From positions 124,001 to 188,000 of the forward strand of contig NZ_FUHU01000038.1 of assembly GCF_900163565.1 (NCBI RefSeq): a stretch of 64,000 nucleotides of DNA. The letters are read 5' to 3'. Position 1 is the stretch's first letter, and each line of letters starts with the position of its first letter. Positions 34,330-42,726 of the stretch are shown piece after piece. Both the position numbers and the translations under genes were made by a program. The stretch is from Agrococcus casei LMG 22410. Lineage in GTDB: Bacteria > Actinomycetota > Actinomycetes > Actinomycetales > Microbacteriaceae. The notes under the pieces are model-generated. The model did no database searches and was not told where the DNA came from. It saw only the letters and a program-made list of their open reading frames with translations.

Positions 34330-34794
34330 ATGGCTACCAACCAGACATCCATCACCGTTTCGCGAGTCATCGACGCCTCGACGAAAGACATCTTCAACGT
34401 GCTGACATTGCCGTCACGCCACCGCGAGTTCGACGGCTCAGGCATGGTGCGCGCTGATGAGAAGTCGCAGCGCATTCAGAAGGTCGGCGACGTCTTCGTC
34501 ATGAACATGCAGAACGACCGCATGGGCGACTACCGCATGCACAATCACGTCGTCGCCTATGCCGACAACAAGCTCGTCGGCTGGCAGCCGGCTCCAGAAA
34601 CTCGCAGAGACAGCCCGGACGGCTGGGAGTGGGTCTACGAGCTCGAGGCGATCGACGCTGAGTCCACGCAAGTCACGCTGACCTACGACTGGTCGAAGGT
34701 CGAGAACGAGAAGGTTCGCTCCAGCTTCCCGGCCGTCAGCGAGAAGCAGCTGGAGGAGTCGCTCAACCTGCTCGCAGCAGCTGTCGCGAACTGA
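34330..34794 (+). CDS. SRPBCC family protein (START-like)
   Basis: A 154-residue polyketide-cyclase/START-type protein: N-terminal ITVSRVIDASTKDIFNVLT is the common SRPBCC opening (strand plus helix), then a beta-rich middle and a long C-terminal helix (KQLEESLNLLAAAVAN). Such proteins bind hydrophobic ligands; the function is unknown. ATG 34330 lacks a clear Shine-Dalgarno. It is convergent with terC, 22 nt away. Confidence 0.87.
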   Translation: MATNQTSITVSRVIDASTKDIFNVLTLPSRHREFDGSGMVRADEKSQRIQKVGDVFVMNMQNDRMGDYRMHNHVVAYADNKLVGWQPAPETRRDSPDGWEWVYELEAIDAESTQVTLTYDWSKVENEKVRSSFPAVSEKQLEESLNLLAAAVAN

Positions 34795-34816
34795 CCCGAG
34801 GAGAGGCTGGTCGAAG

Positions 34817-35590
<774 letters not shown>

Positions 35591-35596
35591 GGGAGC

Positions 35597-35649
35597 ATTT
35601 TAGGGGTTCGACGTTGCGAGCCGCTGGTCATGAGCCGCGGCCGTAGGCT
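35597..35649. promoter_or_regulatory. Divergent leaderless promoters for terC and the zincin gene
   Basis: TAAAAT on the minus strand (35602-35597) lies 6 nt before GTG 35590, and TAGGCT on the plus strand (35644-35649) lies 6 nt before ATG 35656. Clear -35 hexamers are not seen. Confidence 0.6.
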
Positions 35650-35655
35650 GTGTTC

Positions 35656-36000
35656 ATGTTGGACATAGATCTCGAGGCGTTCGAACAGCTCGTCGTCGAC
35701 GAGCTCGACAAGCTGCCCGACGAGATGTTCGAGGGCCTCGACAACGTGGTGTTCATGGTCGAAGACCGGCACGAAGCAGAAGACCTCTTCGGCATATACG
35801 AGGGCGTCGCCCTCACTGACCGCGGCGACTACGGTTTCGGTGAGCTCCCCGACCGAATCATCGTGTTTCGAGAGACGCACCTGGCAGCGCACACCGACCT
35901 CGAGTCGCTGAAGCGCGAGATCCACACGACCGTCGTGCACGAGATCGCGCACTTCTACGGCATCGACGACGACGAACTGCACAGGCTCGGCTGGGCCTGA
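35656..36000 (+). CDS. Zincin-like metallopeptidase family protein
   Basis: A 114-residue small protein of the Zincin_1 (DUF1025) family: VVHEIAHFYGIDDDELHRLGW at the C-terminus gives the HExxHxxG metal site with a further His. The N-terminal ALP-like helix (FEQLVVDELDKLPDEMFEGL) is typical. The biochemical role is undetermined. ATG 35656 has TAGGCT 6 nt upstream; GTG 35650 would fall inside that spacer. Confidence 0.9.
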   Translation: MLDIDLEAFEQLVVDELDKLPDEMFEGLDNVVFMVEDRHEAEDLFGIYEGVALTDRGDYGFGELPDRIIVFRETHLAAHTDLESLKREIHTTVVHEIAHFYGIDDDELHRLGWA

Positions 36001-36012
36001 CTGACGCGCCCT

Positions 36013-36528
36013 CTACGGCAGCTGCGACTCGGCCCATTCGAGAGCGGTGTTGTGCGCAGCCACTCCGTATCGCAGCGTCGCGAACTGATACTCGGCGACA
36101 GCTTCGTACCCTTCCGGAATCGCTGTGCCGCCGACCTGCGACTCGAACGCCTGCAGCTGCGCAAGATCTGCCGAAATGCGACGGCGGATGCGCGATCCGA
36201 CTTCCGCACGCGCCTGCGGCTCCAGCAGCCCGAGGAAGTACACGCGGGAGAGCACCGCGGTCTCGACGTCGCTGCCGTCGACCTCTGAAAGCATCCAGCG
36301 GCGGAACTCCCCGCGACCGGCATCCGTGATGCTGTAGAGCTTCTTGCCTCGGGGCCCAGACTCCTCGCCCAGCTCGACGAAGCCGGCCGACGACAGCCGG
36401 TCGAGCGCTCGCTTGATACTGCCGGTGCTCGCGCTGTAGAAGAGCGAGATGCCCGCCTCGAAGCTCTTGGTCAGCTCATACAGGCTCTGCGGCCAGAGCA
36501 TGAGGAGTCCGAGAATCACATTGGCCAT
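36013..36528 (-). CDS. PadR family transcriptional regulator
   Basis: A 171-residue PadR regulator. The N-terminal winged helix reads GLLMLWPQSLYELTKSFE..STGSIKRALDRLSSAGFV, and the C-terminal PadR_C helical domain mediates dimerisation. These repressors usually control an adjacent transporter or enzyme. Here the divergent gene encodes a beta-lactamase-fold hydrolase, and a long AT-rich inverted repeat lies between them. TACACT is 6 nt before the ATG. Confidence 0.93.
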   Translation of the reverse strand: MANVILGLLMLWPQSLYELTKSFEAGISLFYSASTGSIKRALDRLSSAGFVELGEESGPRGKKLYSITDAGRGEFRRWMLSEVDGSDVETAVLSRVYFLGLLEPQARAEVGSRIRRRISADLAQLQAFESQVGGTAIPEGYEAVAEYQFATLRYGVAAHNTALEWAESQLP

Positions 36529-36534
36529 GTCGCG

Positions 36535-36590
36535 AGTGTAATCCCTTGACGCCCGCAGTTCTATCTACTAAACATATCTCAGAGATAGAA
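36535..36590. promoter_or_regulatory. Promoter/operator region between padR and the hydrolase gene
   Basis: TTCTATCT (36559-36566) and AGATAGAA (36583-36590) form a perfect 8-bp inverted repeat with a 16-nt AT-rich centre containing ACATAT. TTGACG at 36546-36551 is a possible -35 for the plus strand, and TACACT at 36540-36535 is the -10 of padR. The inverted repeat overlaps the likely -10 region of the hydrolase promoter, as expected for a PadR operator. Confidence 0.6.
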
Positions 36591-36620
36591 ACCGCGACAG
36601 AGCATCACGGGCAGGACACC

Positions 36621-37694
36621 ATGGGCAGACAGAACGCCACAGACGCAGCTGTGCGACACATCGAGCGCACGACCAGCCGCCGATTCCCCGTTGCTCCGAC
36701 GGCCCTGGTCGCCGGGCCGCGCATCCGTCTCGAAACCGGCGATCTCGATCAGCCGTACTTCGGCGCGAGCATCGACAAGGTGCTCATCGCCACGCTGATC
36801 GCCCAGCTCGGCGACGAAGGCGTGCTCACACCCGAGACTCCCATCGGCGAGCTGCTGCCCAGCAACGACATCGAGCATCTGCCAGCCGCACCGCATGTCG
36901 ACAGCGCTCGCGACATCACGGTCGATCACCTGCTGTCGCACACCTCAGGCCTTCCAGACGTCTGCGATCCGCCGCGAGGCGAGCAGAGCGAATGCTCACT
37001 CGCGATGCTCGAGCAGCACCCCGAGCGCCCATGGACATCCGAATCGATGCTGCAGCAGGCCCGCGGCATGCGCCCGATCGCAGCGCCCGGCGCGCGATTC
37101 CACTACTCAGACACGGGCTATCTGCTGCTGACCCGCATCATCGAAGAGGCCGCTGGCGTCGCGTTCGCGCAGCGGCTCCGATCGCACATCGTCGAGCCTG
37201 CCGGCATGCAGACCGCCGCCGAATGGGTCGGCGCGTCTGCCGAGCGACTGGCCGAATTGGCCCCGGCGCTCGCACCGTTCTGGTTCACCAAGCCCCACCA
37301 AGAGCTGAGTCAGGCGTTCGCGTCGAAGCTCACCTGGCAATCAGGGCTCGGAGGGGCCGCGAGCGCACACGGCCTACTGGCATTCCAGCGGGCTCTGCAC
37401 GCGGGCGACCTCTGCAGCCGCGAGTGGGTCGACCATATGTCGCGCCCGCGAAACCGCAAGCTCGGCGGCCTCCACTACGGCGCAGGAATGGCGACCCTGA
37501 AGTTCGAGGGCTTCATGCCCCTGCTGCGCGGTCTGCCGCGACCCGTCGGCGGCCTCGGAATCCTGGCGACGCACATGTTCTACTACCCCGCGCACGACAC
37601 ACACGTCATCCTGAACTTCCATTCGTTCAAGCGCATGAACGCCAGCTTCAGCACGCACATCCGCCTGGCGCGCCTCATCAAGGCGCACGGCTGA
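36621..37694 (+). CDS. Serine beta-lactamase-fold hydrolase (class C/esterase type)
   Basis: A 357-residue penicillin-binding-like hydrolase with the SxxK motif in GASIDKVLIATL near residue 52 and a YSD variant of the YxN motif in FHYSDTGYLLL. The HTSGLPD segment is typical of beta-lactamase-related esterases. There is no signal peptide, so it is cytosolic and unlikely to be a resistance beta-lactamase. The start at 36621 is chosen because upstream codons overlap the operator. It is probably repressed by the divergent PadR. Confidence 0.88.
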   Translation: MGRQNATDAAVRHIERTTSRRFPVAPTALVAGPRIRLETGDLDQPYFGASIDKVLIATLIAQLGDEGVLTPETPIGELLPSNDIEHLPAAPHVDSARDITVDHLLSHTSGLPDVCDPPRGEQSECSLAMLEQHPERPWTSESMLQQARGMRPIAAPGARFHYSDTGYLLLTRIIEEAAGVAFAQRLRSHIVEPAGMQTAAEWVGASAERLAELAPALAPFWFTKPHQELSQAFASKLTWQSGLGGAASAHGLLAFQRALHAGDLCSREWVDHMSRPRNRKLGGLHYGAGMATLKFEGFMPLLRGLPRPVGGLGILATHMFYYPAHDTHVILNFHSFKRMNASFSTHIRLARLIKAHG

Positions 37695-37696
37695 GG

Positions 37697-38173
37697 TCAG
37701 CAGTCGGCGGTGTCGACGATCTCGGTCGCGAGGCTTCGAGGGTCGTGCTCGGCAAGGTGCACTGCCTCCTGCCGCTTCCAGAGCTCCCACCACGAATCGT
37801 CGCCGTCGCGCTCGAGGGCTCGCTCGTGCCGAATCGACTCAGGCGCCTCGAGCCAGATCACCCGGCCCGCGAGCGCAGCGGTCACCGCTGTGACCGAGCC
37901 GCACCCCTCGACGATGAGCGACTCCCCCGGCCGCAGCTCCTGGCCGGGCCCCCAATCGTCGGCGTACCAGTCCCAGTTCTGCCAGCGGGCGACGCGACCG
38001 GCCGCCTGCTCGGTCAGCAGCCGCTCGAGGGTGGCGGTGCCGATGGCCATGCCGTGCCACCCCTCATAGATGTCGTCCATGTGCAGAACGCGGGTGCCGT
38101 CGGCCGCTGCGAGCCGCCTGGCATACGAGGTCTTGCCAGAGCCCGAGCGTCCGTCGATCAGCGTCAGCGTCAT
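37697..38173 (-). CDS. P-loop kinase (uridine-kinase-like), last gene of the thiamine-transport operon
   Basis: A 158-residue P-loop protein: Walker A DGRSGSGKTSYARRL at residue 7, HMDDIYEGWHGM (the DD/Y phosphoryl-acceptor segment seen in uridine-kinase-like enzymes), WQNWDWY, LIVEGCGSVT (Walker B-like strand with Glu) and RHERALERDGDDSWWELWKRQE as the LID. It overlaps the ykoC-like gene by 4 nt (ATGA) and so belongs to the TPP-riboswitch transcript. The substrate is unknown; its position suggests a role in thiamine or hydroxymethylpyrimidine salvage. Confidence 0.85.
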   Translation of the reverse strand: MTLTLIDGRSGSGKTSYARRLAAADGTRVLHMDDIYEGWHGMAIGTATLERLLTEQAAGRVARWQNWDWYADDWGPGQELRPGESLIVEGCGSVTAVTAALAGRVIWLEAPESIRHERALERDGDDSWWELWKRQEAVHLAEHDPRSLATEIVDTADC

Positions 38174-38925
38174 TCCGACCCCACCAGCCTGAAGCTGCCG
38201 GTCGTGATGGCGACGGTCAGCGCCGCAGCCGCAACGAGCACGCCGACGGCAACAATCACGGCGTCTCGCCACGAGAGCGTCGACGGCCGCGCCCAGGTGC
38301 GCTCGCCTGCTCCGAATGCGCGCGCTTCCATCGCTGTCGCGAGCAGCGAACCACGACGGATGGCCGCCACCAGCAGTGCGAACGCCATCGTGAACCAGCG
38401 GCGCAGGGCACCGGTGTCGCCCAGCCCGCGAGCGCGCCGCGCAGCCGAGAGCTGTCGCCAGTCTTCGCCGAGCACGTCGAACAGGCGAGTGCCGGCGAGT
38501 GCCCCGAGCACGAACCGAGACGGCAGCTTCACAACCTGTGCAAGCGAGTCGGCGAGCCGGGTCGCATCGACGCCCACGAGCGCGACCAGTGCGGGCATGC
38601 CGACTGCGAGCACACGAAGGGTGATGGCAATCGACAGCTCGATCGAGTTGTCGGTCACGTGCACCAGCCACCAGCTGAAGTGCGTCTCGCCGCCCGGCTT
38701 GGCATACAGCAGCATGCTGATGCCGCTGAGCGGTGCCGCGACCAGCAGCGGCCACGTGCGTTTGACGATTGTCAGAGGTGTGAGCCCTGCGACCAGGAAC
38801 AGCACGATCCATAGCCCCAGCGCAACAGCGGCGCTCACGACATCGATCGTCGTCAGCATGGGAATCGAGTACAGCACGGCCGCCAGAAACGGAACCACGG
38901 GGTTCGCCCGGTCAAGCCAGTTCAT
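38170..38925 (-). CDS. ykoC: ECF transporter transmembrane (T) component, YkoC-like
   Basis: A 251-residue EcfT-type protein: four to five spans, then the cytoplasmic coupling helices with the Ala-Arg-Gly motif SAARRARGLGDTGALRRW and MEARAFGAGERTWA, which contact the ATPases. It links YkoE to the ATPase in the thiamine ECF transporter. It overlaps both neighbours by 4 nt. Assignment as YkoC rests on the ykoE-ykoD-ykoC order and the TPP riboswitch. Confidence 0.9.
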   Translation of the reverse strand: MNWLDRANPVVPFLAAVLYSIPMLTTIDVVSAAVALGLWIVLFLVAGLTPLTIVKRTWPLLVAAPLSGISMLLYAKPGGETHFSWWLVHVTDNSIELSIAITLRVLAVGMPALVALVGVDATRLADSLAQVVKLPSRFVLGALAGTRLFDVLGEDWRQLSAARRARGLGDTGALRRWFTMAFALLVAAIRRGSLLATAMEARAFGAGERTWARPSTLSWRDAVIVAVGVLVAAAALTVAITTGSFRLVGSE

Positions 38926-40370
38926 GCTCGCCTCGATTCGCTGAGCGACTTCTGCAGGGTGAGCCGCGCATCCCCCAGCAGCCTGATGAACTGCTCGTCG
39001 TGCGTGACCGAGACCGCCGCGCCTCCGCTGTCGACGTGCTCGGCGATCATCAGGGCAAGCTCGCGCCACGTGGTGCGGTCCTGCCCGAAGGTCGGCTCGT
39101 CGAGCACCAGCACACGAGGAGCCGTCGCGAGCACGGTTGCAACCGAGAGCCGTCGCTGCTCGCCGCCCGAGAGCGTGAACGGATGCGCGTTCGCCAGATG
39201 CGACAGCCTGAGGCTCTCGAGCAGCCTGCCGACGATCTCGTCGACGCCCGAGAGCTTGGCCTGTCTGGGCCCGATCGCGAGCTCTTCGCGCACGCTCGCG
39301 GCAACGAACTGATGCTCGGGCTGCTGAAAGACCGTGCCGATGCGGGTGAGCAGATCACGTGATCGCCAGCGATGCGGATGCAGCGAGCGAGCGGGTGCGA
39401 ACCCTGCGGCTGCGTCGACGGTTCCGGATACCGGCGCCGTCAGCCCTGCGAGGGCATGCAGCAGCGTGGTCTTGCCCGCTCCGTTCTCGCCGGTGATCAC
39501 GAGTGATTCGCCTGCCGACACCGTCACATCGACGTCGCGCTGCACGATTCGGTCGCCGAAGCCGACGCTCACGCCGTTCGCAGCCAGCAGCTGCTCGCCC
39601 ACGACGCGGCTGCGGTCGAAGTCGATCGGGTGCCCCGGCACCCACACGCCGCGCGCCGCCAGCGCATCACCGTGCTCGCCGAGCACTGCATCCTTCGGCC
39701 CGTCTGCGAGCACGCCGCCGCCGGGCTCGAGCACGATGACGCGGTCGATCACGTCGTACCAGGCCTCGACGCGGTGCTCGACGACGACGAGGGTCGCCCC
39801 GGTCTCGTCCAGCGTGCGCGCAACGGTCGAGCGAACATCGGCGATGCCTGCCGGGTCGAGGTTCGCTGTCGGCTCGTCGAGCAGCAGCAGCCCCGTGCCC
39901 ATGGCGAGCACTCCCGCGAGGGCGAGCCGCTGTCGCTCGCCGCCGGAGAGATGCATGGTCGAGCGATCGAGCGGGTAGTCGAGCCCCACGGCATCGAGCG
40001 AGCGGCGAACGCGCTGCCAGATCTCGTCGCGCGGCACCTGCAGGTTCTCGCACCCGAACGCGACATCGTCGCCGATGCGAGCCAGAATGGTGTTCGCCTC
40101 AGGGTCTTGCAGCACGAGCCCTGCGCGGCCCCGTGCATCCACCGCCCGCACTCCGTCGACGCTCAGGCTGCCGCTCTCGTCGCCCTCGTCTGCGCCGCCG
40201 AGCACACCGGCCATGGCCGCCAGCAGCGTTGACTTGCCCGCGCCCGACGGCCCGAGCAGCAGCACGCGCTCCCCCGGTTCGATGGTGAAGTCGACGTCGG
40301 CGAGAGCCGGGGCGCGCCGTGACGCATGACGCCAGCCCCAGCCCTCGGCGACGACTCGAGAGCCGATCAC
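38922..40370 (-). CDS. ykoD: ECF transporter ATPase with two fused ABC domains, YkoD-like
   Basis: A 482-residue double ABC ATPase: Walker A GPSGAGKSTLL near residue 40 and TGENGAGKTTLL near 285; signatures LSGGERQRLALAG and LSGGEQRRLSVAT; Walker B LLLLDEPTAN and VLVLDEPTFGQ. Fusion of the two ATPase subunits is typical of YkoD. It powers thiamine or HMP uptake with YkoE and YkoC. GTG 40370 overlaps the ykoE stop (GTGA); the longer frame upstream is inside ykoE. Confidence 0.94.
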   Translation of the reverse strand: MIGSRVVAEGWGWRHASRRAPALADVDFTIEPGERVLLLGPSGAGKSTLLAAMAGVLGGADEGDESGSLSVDGVRAVDARGRAGLVLQDPEANTILARIGDDVAFGCENLQVPRDEIWQRVRRSLDAVGLDYPLDRSTMHLSGGERQRLALAGVLAMGTGLLLLDEPTANLDPAGIADVRSTVARTLDETGATLVVVEHRVEAWYDVIDRVIVLEPGGGVLADGPKDAVLGEHGDALAARGVWVPGHPIDFDRSRVVGEQLLAANGVSVGFGDRIVQRDVDVTVSAGESLVITGENGAGKTTLLHALAGLTAPVSGTVDAAAGFAPARSLHPHRWRSRDLLTRIGTVFQQPEHQFVAASVREELAIGPRQAKLSGVDEIVGRLLESLRLSHLANAHPFTLSGGEQRRLSVATVLATAPRVLVLDEPTFGQDRTTWRELALMIAEHVDSGGAAVSVTHDEQFIRLLGDARLTLQKSLSESRRA

Positions 40371-41002
40371 GAAAGCCCGCGCACCTCTCGCCCGGCGGCG
40401 AAGCGGTTCAGCGCCCCGGTCGCAGCGAGCGCTCTTGTGAGCAGCCAACCGACGACTCCCGCGAGCACTGCCCCCGAGATGCTGCAGGCGACCAGGTAGA
40501 TCGTGAGGAAGGCGGCGCCCATCTCGATGTTGCCCGACAGGAACAGCTCGAGCACCCACGCGGCGACAGCCGAGCCGATGCCTGCGAGGGCGGCGACGCC
40601 CACGTTGAAGCGGCGGTAGAGGAACAGCAGGAAGATCAGCTCGGCGCCGAGTCCCTGGATGATGCCCGAGTAGACGGTCTCGATCGACCACTGGCTGCCC
40701 AGCAGCATCGAGACGGTCGCTGCGAGGGTCTCGACGAACAGCGCGGCGCCCGGCTTGCGGATGATGAGCCCGCCGAGCACGCCGCCGATCAGCCAGATGC
40801 CGACGGCGATGCCGCCGAACCCGGGGGTTAGTGCGTCCATCGCGCTGAACCACGCGTAGCCCGCGACGTTCCAGAACACGAACAGGAGGCCGACTGCGAC
40901 ACCGAGCACGGCTGCGATGACGATGTCGATGACGCGCCACTTGAACCGTGACGGCTGCGCCTGCGTTGCGGGCGCGGTCTTGAGTGCTGTGTCTTGCGAC
41001 AT
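40367..41002 (-). CDS. ykoE: ECF transporter substrate-binding (S) component YkoE, thiamine/HMP
   Basis: A 211-residue YkoE-family S-component with about six spans; FKWRVIDIVIAAVLGVAVG and WSIETVYSGIIQGLGAELIF are characteristic. It binds thiamine or hydroxymethylpyrimidine. The ATG at 41002 has its GAAAGG Shine-Dalgarno inside a potential hairpin (41005-41030) controlled by the upstream TPP riboswitch. It is the first gene of a four-gene operon with overlapping stop-start codons. Confidence 0.95.
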   Translation of the reverse strand: MSQDTALKTAPATQAQPSRFKWRVIDIVIAAVLGVAVGLLFVFWNVAGYAWFSAMDALTPGFGGIAVGIWLIGGVLGGLIIRKPGAALFVETLAATVSMLLGSQWSIETVYSGIIQGLGAELIFLLFLYRRFNVGVAALAGIGSAVAAWVLELFLSGNIEMGAAFLTIYLVACSISGAVLAGVVGWLLTRALAATGALNRFAAGREVRGLS

Positions 41003-41004
41003 GT

Positions 41005-41135
41005 GTGCCTTTCGATCTTTGAAATGGCACGGGTGAGAAACGTCCCTGCGCCGGCATTATCCGGTTCAGGTTCGACGGTCGAGGGCTTGTGCCCTCCTCT
41101 CAGCCTGGAAAATCCACCAAGCTCCCGTGTTTGCG
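41005..41135 (-). promoter_or_regulatory. TPP (THI-box) riboswitch with SD-sequestering hairpin
   Basis: On the minus strand the aptamer covers about 41135-41036. It shows GGCTGAGAGGAGGGC (the CTGAGA motif), GAACCTGAACCGGATAATGCCGG (positions 41075-41053) and GCAGGGACG, all conserved TPP-binding elements. Downstream, GTGCC (41030-41026) can pair with GGCAC (41009-41005) and mask the ykoE Shine-Dalgarno. CACGGG (41129-41124) is complementary to CCCGTG (41033-41028) and would act as antisequestor without TPP. Expected behaviour: TPP turns translation off. Confidence 0.95.
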
Positions 41136-41188
41136 CATCCACTGTAGCCCAGGGCATGTTCCGGACCGGATTCCGGTAGGTTCTAGTA

Positions 41189-41956
41189 GTGGAGATTCGC
41201 AAGTACATCGCCATCGGCGACAGCTTCTCTGAAGGCTACGGCGACGAGATCGAGCACGGTCACCCGCGCGGCTGGACCGACCTGCTGGCGGCTCAGCTGG
41301 CCACGGCGCAGGGTCACGACGTCGAGTATGCCAACCTGGCGATCCGCGGCCGCAAGATCGGCGCGATCATGCGCGAGCAGCTCGAAGTCGCGATCAGCAT
41401 GCAGCCCGACCTGATCACGATCAACGGCGGCGGCAATGACATCATGCGCCCGCGAGTGAGCGCCGAGTGGGTCTCCTCGCAGCTGCTCATCGCCGCAAGG
41501 CGCGTTCTTGCTGCAGGCATCACACCCGTGGTCGTCTCGGGCGCAAACCCCAGCGGGGTCATGCCGCTCGGTCGCGTTATGCAGCGGCGCGGCGATGCGC
41601 TCGCCAATGAGGTGCGGCGGTGGGCGAATGCCCTCGACGTGGCCTACATCGACAACTGGGGCGACGCGCGCCTGATCGACGGCGTCTACTGGTCAGAAGA
41701 CCGACTGCACCTCAACGCCCGCGGCCACGCGATCGTGGCCGGCAACGTCGTGCGTGCGCTCGAAGTCGGCGACGGCGACCACTGGCCAGAGCTCGCTTCG
41801 CTCACGACCGCAGAGGGGCGAATGGATGCGCGCTACTGGCGACAGTTCGTCGGCCCCTGGATCGGTCGCCGGCTGACGGGTCGCTCGAGCGGCGACGGCC
41901 GAGCACCGAAGTTCGGCGCGTACATTCCGATCAGCCCGCGCGACCAGGCAGCCTGA
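41189..41956 (+). CDS. Cytosolic SGNH/GDSL hydrolase
   Basis: A 255-residue SGNH hydrolase without signal peptide: block I IAIGDSFSEGYGDE, block III INGGGNDIMRP, block V DRLHLNARGHAIVA with the catalytic Asp/His. The C-terminal 60 residues form a basic extension. It is expected to be a lipase or esterase on an intracellular ester. GTG 41189 has TAGGTT exactly 6 nt upstream (leaderless). It is divergent from the thiamine operon. Confidence 0.9.
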   Translation: MEIRKYIAIGDSFSEGYGDEIEHGHPRGWTDLLAAQLATAQGHDVEYANLAIRGRKIGAIMREQLEVAISMQPDLITINGGGNDIMRPRVSAEWVSSQLLIAARRVLAAGITPVVVSGANPSGVMPLGRVMQRRGDALANEVRRWANALDVAYIDNWGDARLIDGVYWSEDRLHLNARGHAIVAGNVVRALEVGDGDHWPELASLTTAEGRMDARYWRQFVGPWIGRRLTGRSSGDGRAPKFGAYIPISPRDQAA

Positions 41957-42586
41957 CTAGCCGCCCAGCAGCTCCTTGGCGATCTGGATCGCCGCTGGCC
42001 CGTCGAGGGCCGGGTAGTCGCCCCACTGGCCTCCTCCGATCGACACCTCGACCTCGGGCAGCCAGATGGTGTGCACCGAGGCGCCTCCGACAGACGTTCC
42101 GAGCGTCAGCGAGTATGCGACGCCGCCGTTCGCCTCGACCCACGGGTCGTCGTGCACGACGGTGCCCTCCATCTCGAGAAACAGCGAGAGGTCGGGCTCT
42201 GCGCTGCCCTCGGCATCCTCGATCACCACGTCGATCTCGCGCACGAGATCCCAGTCCGTGTTGTCCTCGGGCGGAACCCAGAAGCACGCGGTGCCGTACT
42301 GGCCGACGCCGCTGTCTTCCTCGTTGAGCTCAAGGCCCTCGATGTAGGGCGCGACGACTGCGGCGACAGCGTCGCAGCTCGTGATCGACTCGTACGCGGC
42401 AAAGATCCCGCTCGACGACGAATCTTCGACAGCGTCGCCGGTGTCGGCTGACTCCTGGGCATCCTGTGCGACATCGGCGACTTCGTCGAGATCGGAGGAT
42501 GCTGCTGGGTCGGATGACGCGCATCCGCTCAGAACCGCGGCGAACAGGGCAAGAGGCGCGACAGCGCGCAGTGCAGTGAGCTTCAC
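41957..42586 (-). CDS. Lipoprotein, unknown function
   Basis: A 209-residue lipoprotein with lipobox LSGC near residue 24 after a hydrophobic core, an acidic Ser/Asp/Glu-rich linker, and a C-terminal domain containing two Cys (SCDAVAAVV and TACFWVPP) that may form a disulfide. It resembles other actinobacterial DUF3558-like lipoproteins but is not assigned. GTG 42586 has TATGAT 6 nt upstream, the closest match to the consensus -10 among these genes. It ends next to the SGNH gene, convergent. Confidence 0.8.
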   Translation of the reverse strand: MKLTALRAVAPLALFAAVLSGCASSDPAASSDLDEVADVAQDAQESADTGDAVEDSSSSGIFAAYESITSCDAVAAVVAPYIEGLELNEEDSGVGQYGTACFWVPPEDNTDWDLVREIDVVIEDAEGSAEPDLSLFLEMEGTVVHDDPWVEANGGVAYSLTLGTSVGGASVHTIWLPEVEVSIGGGQWGDYPALDGPAAIQIAKELLGG

Positions 42587-42592
42587 AGACTG

Positions 42593-42598
42593 ATCATA
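42593..42598 (-). promoter_or_regulatory. -10 element of the lipoprotein gene (TATGAT)
   Basis: TATGAT on the minus strand, 6 nt before GTG 42586, no Shine-Dalgarno in between. Confidence 0.6.
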
Positions 42599-42726
42599 AA
42601 CAGAAACCGGCGCCTCAGGTGAGCTTTGCACAGGGATTCCGCACGACTCCGCACGCTGCGACCGCACTGTTGCGAAGTGTTTCGTCGACGCTTCTTGATG
42701 ATGCCGAACCTGCTTACCGTTGCATC

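Noticed and set aside
36621-37694. Secreted beta-lactamase resistance gene
   Set aside because: No signal peptide, atypical third motif; better seen as a beta-lactamase-fold esterase-type hydrolase.
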